Assembly: GCA_964469835.1 (NCBI GenBank) | Contig: CAYYBI010000331.1 | Coordinates: forward strand, 1-8,222 | DNA: 8,222 nt | Reading direction: 5' to 3' | From: JAOTYV01 sp964469835 | Lineage (GTDB): Bacteria; Pseudomonadota; Alphaproteobacteria; UBA8366 | Shown: positions 6,346-8,222 of the stretch, one piece after another | Numbering within the stretch: position 1 is the stretch's first letter | Layout of the letters: every line of letters starts with the position of its first letter | Notes under the pieces: model-generated | What the model was told of the DNA's origin: nothing | What the model saw: only the letters and a program-made list of their open reading frames with translations | Database searches by the model: none | Position numbers and translations under genes: made by a program

Positions 6346-7553
6346 AATTTCATTCCGAGCGCGTCCGCGACGGTGAAGATGTCCTTGTCGCCGCGGCCGC
6401 ACAAATTCATGCAGAGGATGTGATCTTGCGGCAGGTCGCCGGCGATCTTGGAAACATACGCCAGGGCGTGCGCAGGTTCGAGCGCCGGAATGATGCCTTC
6501 GGTGCGGCAGCAAAGCTGGAAGGCATCGAGCGCTTCCCGGTCTGTCGCGGAGACGTATTCGACCCGCTTGCTGTCATGCAGCCAAGCATGCTCGGGACCG
6601 ATTCCCGGATAGTCGAGACCGGCCGAGATGGAGTGCGCTTCGGTGATCTGCCCGTCCGCATCCTGCAGCAGGTAGGTTCGGTTGCCGTGCAGCACGCCAG
6701 GCGAGCCGCCGGTCACCGAGGCGGCGTGCTCGCCGGTGTCGATGCCCTTGCCCGCGGCCTCGACGCCAAACATGCGCACCGCTTCGTCGTCCAGGAAAGG
6801 ATGGAACAGGCCCATGGCGTTGGATCCGCCGCCGATGCAGGCGACCAGGCTATCCGGCAGGCGGCCTTCGGCGCGCATCATCTGCTCCCGGACTTCCGTG
6901 CCGATCACTGATTGGAAGTCGCGCACCATGGCCGGATAGGGGTGCGGTCCCGCGACCGTGCCGATGATATAAAAAGTATCCTCGACATTGGCGACCCAGT
7001 CGCGAAGCGCGTCATTCATCGCGTCCTTCAATGTCGACCGCCCGCTGGTCACCGGACGCACCTCTGCGCCGAGCAGGTTCATGCGAAAGACGTTCGGCTT
7101 TTGTCGTTCGACATCGGTCGCGCCCATGTAGACGACACACGGCAGATCGAACAGGGCACAGACGGTCGCCACCGCGACGCCGTGCTGCCCGGCGCCCGTC
7201 TCGGCAATGATCCGGGTCTTGCCCATGCGTTTGGCGAGCAGGATTTGCCCGAGGCAGTTGTTGATCTTGTGCGAGCCGGTGTGATTGAGTTCGTCGCGCT
7301 TGAAATAGATTTTCGCGCCGCCGAAGTGCTTGGTCAGCCGTTCGGCGAAGTAGAGCGGGCTCGGGCGGCCGGCATAAAACGCAAGAAGTTCGTCCAGTTC
7401 GCGCTGAAATTCAGGGTCCGCCTTGGCGTCGTCATAGGCCTGCTCGACCGCCAAAATCAGCGGCATCAGGGTCTCCGCGACGAAACGCCCGCCGAACAAT
7501 CCAAAATGGCCGCGCGCGTCCGGTCCGGCGCGAAAGGAATTGGGCTTAGCCAT
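6342..7553 (-). CDS. trpB: Tryptophan synthase beta chain
   Basis: TrpB is the pyridoxal phosphate enzyme that condenses indole with L-serine to make L-tryptophan. From the ATG at 7553 it has 403 residues, normal for the family. Visible are GHFGLFGGRFVAETL (15–29), the cofactor lysine in HTGSHKINN (Lys96), ETGAGQHG with the catalytic Glu118, and GATDVERQKPNVFRM (144–158). GGGSNA (241–246) binds the cofactor phosphate. In NLCGRGDKD, Cys385 occupies the position of Ser377 in the Salmonella enzyme, which contacts the cofactor ring nitrogen. The frame runs on to a GTG at 7622, but the extra 23 codons are not TrpB-like. GGAG five bases before 7553 supports the shorter start. It overlaps trpA by four bases (ATGA) and lies 107 bases downstream of trpF. 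Confidence 0.97.
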   Translation of the reverse strand: MAKPNSFRAGPDARGHFGLFGGRFVAETLMPLILAVEQAYDDAKADPEFQRELDELLAFYAGRPSPLYFAERLTKHFGGAKIYFKRDELNHTGSHKINNCLGQILLAKRMGKTRIIAETGAGQHGVAVATVCALFDLPCVVYMGATDVERQKPNVFRMNLLGAEVRPVTSGRSTLKDAMNDALRDWVANVEDTFYIIGTVAGPHPYPAMVRDFQSVIGTEVREQMMRAEGRLPDSLVACIGGGSNAMGLFHPFLDDEAVRMFGVEAAGKGIDTGEHAASVTGGSPGVLHGNRTYLLQDADGQITEAHSISAGLDYPGIGPEHAWLHDSKRVEYVSATDREALDAFQLCCRTEGIIPALEPAHALAYVSKIAGDLPQDHILCMNLCGRGDKDIFTVADALGMKL

Positions 7554-7558
7554 TAATA

Positions 7559-7564
7559 CTCCGG
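7559..7564 (-). promoter_or_regulatory. Ribosome binding site of trpB
   Basis: On the minus strand CCGGAG lies five bases before the ATG at 7553. It decides between this start and the longer open frame beginning at the GTG at 7622, giving the usual TrpB N-terminus. Confidence 0.75.
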
Positions 7565-7600
7565 TCAAATTCGGATGCCGGCACCGCATTGGAAAGAGGG

Positions 7601-7629
7601 GTAATAGTGCACCTGCCGCCACAAGTCCA
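7601..7629 (-). promoter_or_regulatory. Possible weak promoter upstream of trpB
   Basis: In the 107-bp trpF–trpB spacer the minus strand reads TGGACT (7629–7624), a 17-base gap, then TATTAC (7606–7601). Each hexamer matches four of six bases of the sigma-70 consensus and the spacing is ideal. Transcription would begin near 7594, about 40 bases before the trpB ATG. Such matches arise by chance, so this is a candidate only. No tandem-Trp leader peptide or attenuator hairpin is seen in the spacer. Confidence 0.25.
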
Positions 7630-7660
7630 CATGCGATTCCCGCCTGTGTATCGCCGCATC

Positions 7661-8222
7661 CTACAGGGCCGCGACCGCGGCGAGAAACTCGCGGATCAGC
7701 GCCGGGTTTTTCTTGCCGGGGCTGTCTTCAACTCCGGATGAGGTGTCGACCACCCGCGCATCCGATAAGCGCACCGCCTCGGCGACATTGTCCGCCGTCA
7801 AGCCGCCCGCCAGCATCCAGGGCAGTTGCCAGTCGCGGCCGGCCAGCAGCCGCCAATCGAAGGAGATCGCATTGCCGCCCGGCAGCGCCCCCGCCAACGA
7901 ATTCGGCGGCAAGGCGTCGAACATCAGCCAATCGGCGACGCCGCTAAAATCCGCGGCCCGGTCGATATCGGCAGCCGCGCCGACCCGGATTACCTTCATC
8001 ACCAGGCGGCCGCTGCGCCGTTTGAGCGCGGCCACCCTCTCCGGCGTCTCGTTGCCGTGCAATTGCAGGAGTTCTAGCGGTACCCGGCCCACCACCGTGT
8101 CGATCAGGTCGTCGTCCGGGTCGACGAACAGACCGGTCCGGATCACGCGTCTGCTGGCGCTGTCGACCATGTCGGCCAACACGGCGGCGGCGTCCGGCGT
8201 CAACGCGCGGGGGCTCGGCGGG
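7661..8222 (-). CDS. trpF: Phosphoribosylanthranilate isomerase, 5' end outside window
   Basis: TrpF converts N-(5-phosphoribosyl)anthranilate to the carboxyphenylamino-deoxyribulose phosphate (CdRP), the third step of tryptophan synthesis after chorismate. The visible 186 residues begin inside the N-terminal half of the barrel with PPSPRALTP, a family signature, so only about 25–30 residues including the catalytic Cys are missing. Also seen are TGLFVDPDDD, LQLHGNETPERV, the catalytic Asp in WLMFDALPP, LAGGLTADNVAEAV, and the C-terminal phosphate site VVDTSSGVEDSPGKKNP. A TTG at 8203 could be mistaken for a start, but the conserved PPSPR codons precede it in frame, so it is internal. The gene heads the trpF–trpB–trpA series on the minus strand. 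The residues expected in this part are intact. Confidence 0.96.
   Translation of the reverse strand, partial: PPSPRALTPDAAAVLADMVDSASRRVIRTGLFVDPDDDLIDTVVGRVPLELLQLHGNETPERVAALKRRSGRLVMKVIRVGAAADIDRAADFSGVADWLMFDALPPNSLAGALPGGNAISFDWRLLAGRDWQLPWMLAGGLTADNVAEAVRLSDARVVDTSSGVEDSPGKKNPALIREFLAAVAAL

Noticed and set aside
6346..6513. Upstream extension of trpA by 56 codons
   Set aside because: It lies wholly inside trpB, is Arg/His-rich and not TrpA-like. The ATGA overlap at 6342–6345 gives the standard start.
7554..7622. Upstream extension of trpB by 23 codons from a GTG
   Set aside because: The added residues are not conserved in TrpB, and a GGAG site sits just before the ATG at 7553.
7554..7660. 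Tryptophan attenuator or leader peptide before trpB
   Set aside because: A short frame starting near 7632 has only one Trp codon, and no terminator/antiterminator hairpin pair with T-run is present.

Overview
The window looks like GC-rich alphaproteobacterial chromosome, probably Rhodospirillales-like; that rank is inferred from gene order and protein style, not from a search. It holds the block addA–trxA facing folC–accD–trpA–trpB–trpF, an arrangement typical of Alphaproteobacteria. Nearly all of it is core metabolism. The unusual part is the left end.

Left end (1–222): the minus strand carries the start of a PP2C-type Ser/Thr protein phosphatase that runs off the window. About 90 bp away, on the plus strand, AddA homology begins abruptly in the middle of the protein. 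The first third of AddA, including the ATP-binding Walker A motif, is absent. In its place is the divergent phosphatase gene, where the N-terminal part of addA (and addB before it) would be expected. The rest of AddA is an unbroken frame, but a residue that should be a metal-binding His of the nuclease domain reads as Pro. I read this as a broken, probably inactive addA caused by a rearrangement, an insertion or an assembly join.

Centre (2755–3243): a short gap with a good ribosome binding site leads into a standard thioredoxin gene, trxA. A strong factor-independent terminator follows, in the gap where the two convergent gene groups meet.

Right (3244–8222, minus strand): transcription runs trpF, trpB, trpA, accD, folC. 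TrpF, TrpB and TrpA catalyse late steps of tryptophan synthesis. AccD is the beta carboxyltransferase subunit of acetyl-CoA carboxylase (fatty acid synthesis). FolC adds glutamate to folates. trpB/trpA and trpA/accD each overlap by four bases (ATGA), and accD/folC overlap by 38 bases, so the last four genes are probably one translationally coupled unit. trpF is cut by the right edge and is separated from trpB by a 107-bp spacer. No RNA genes, CRISPR arrays, insertion sequences or tRNAs were recognised.
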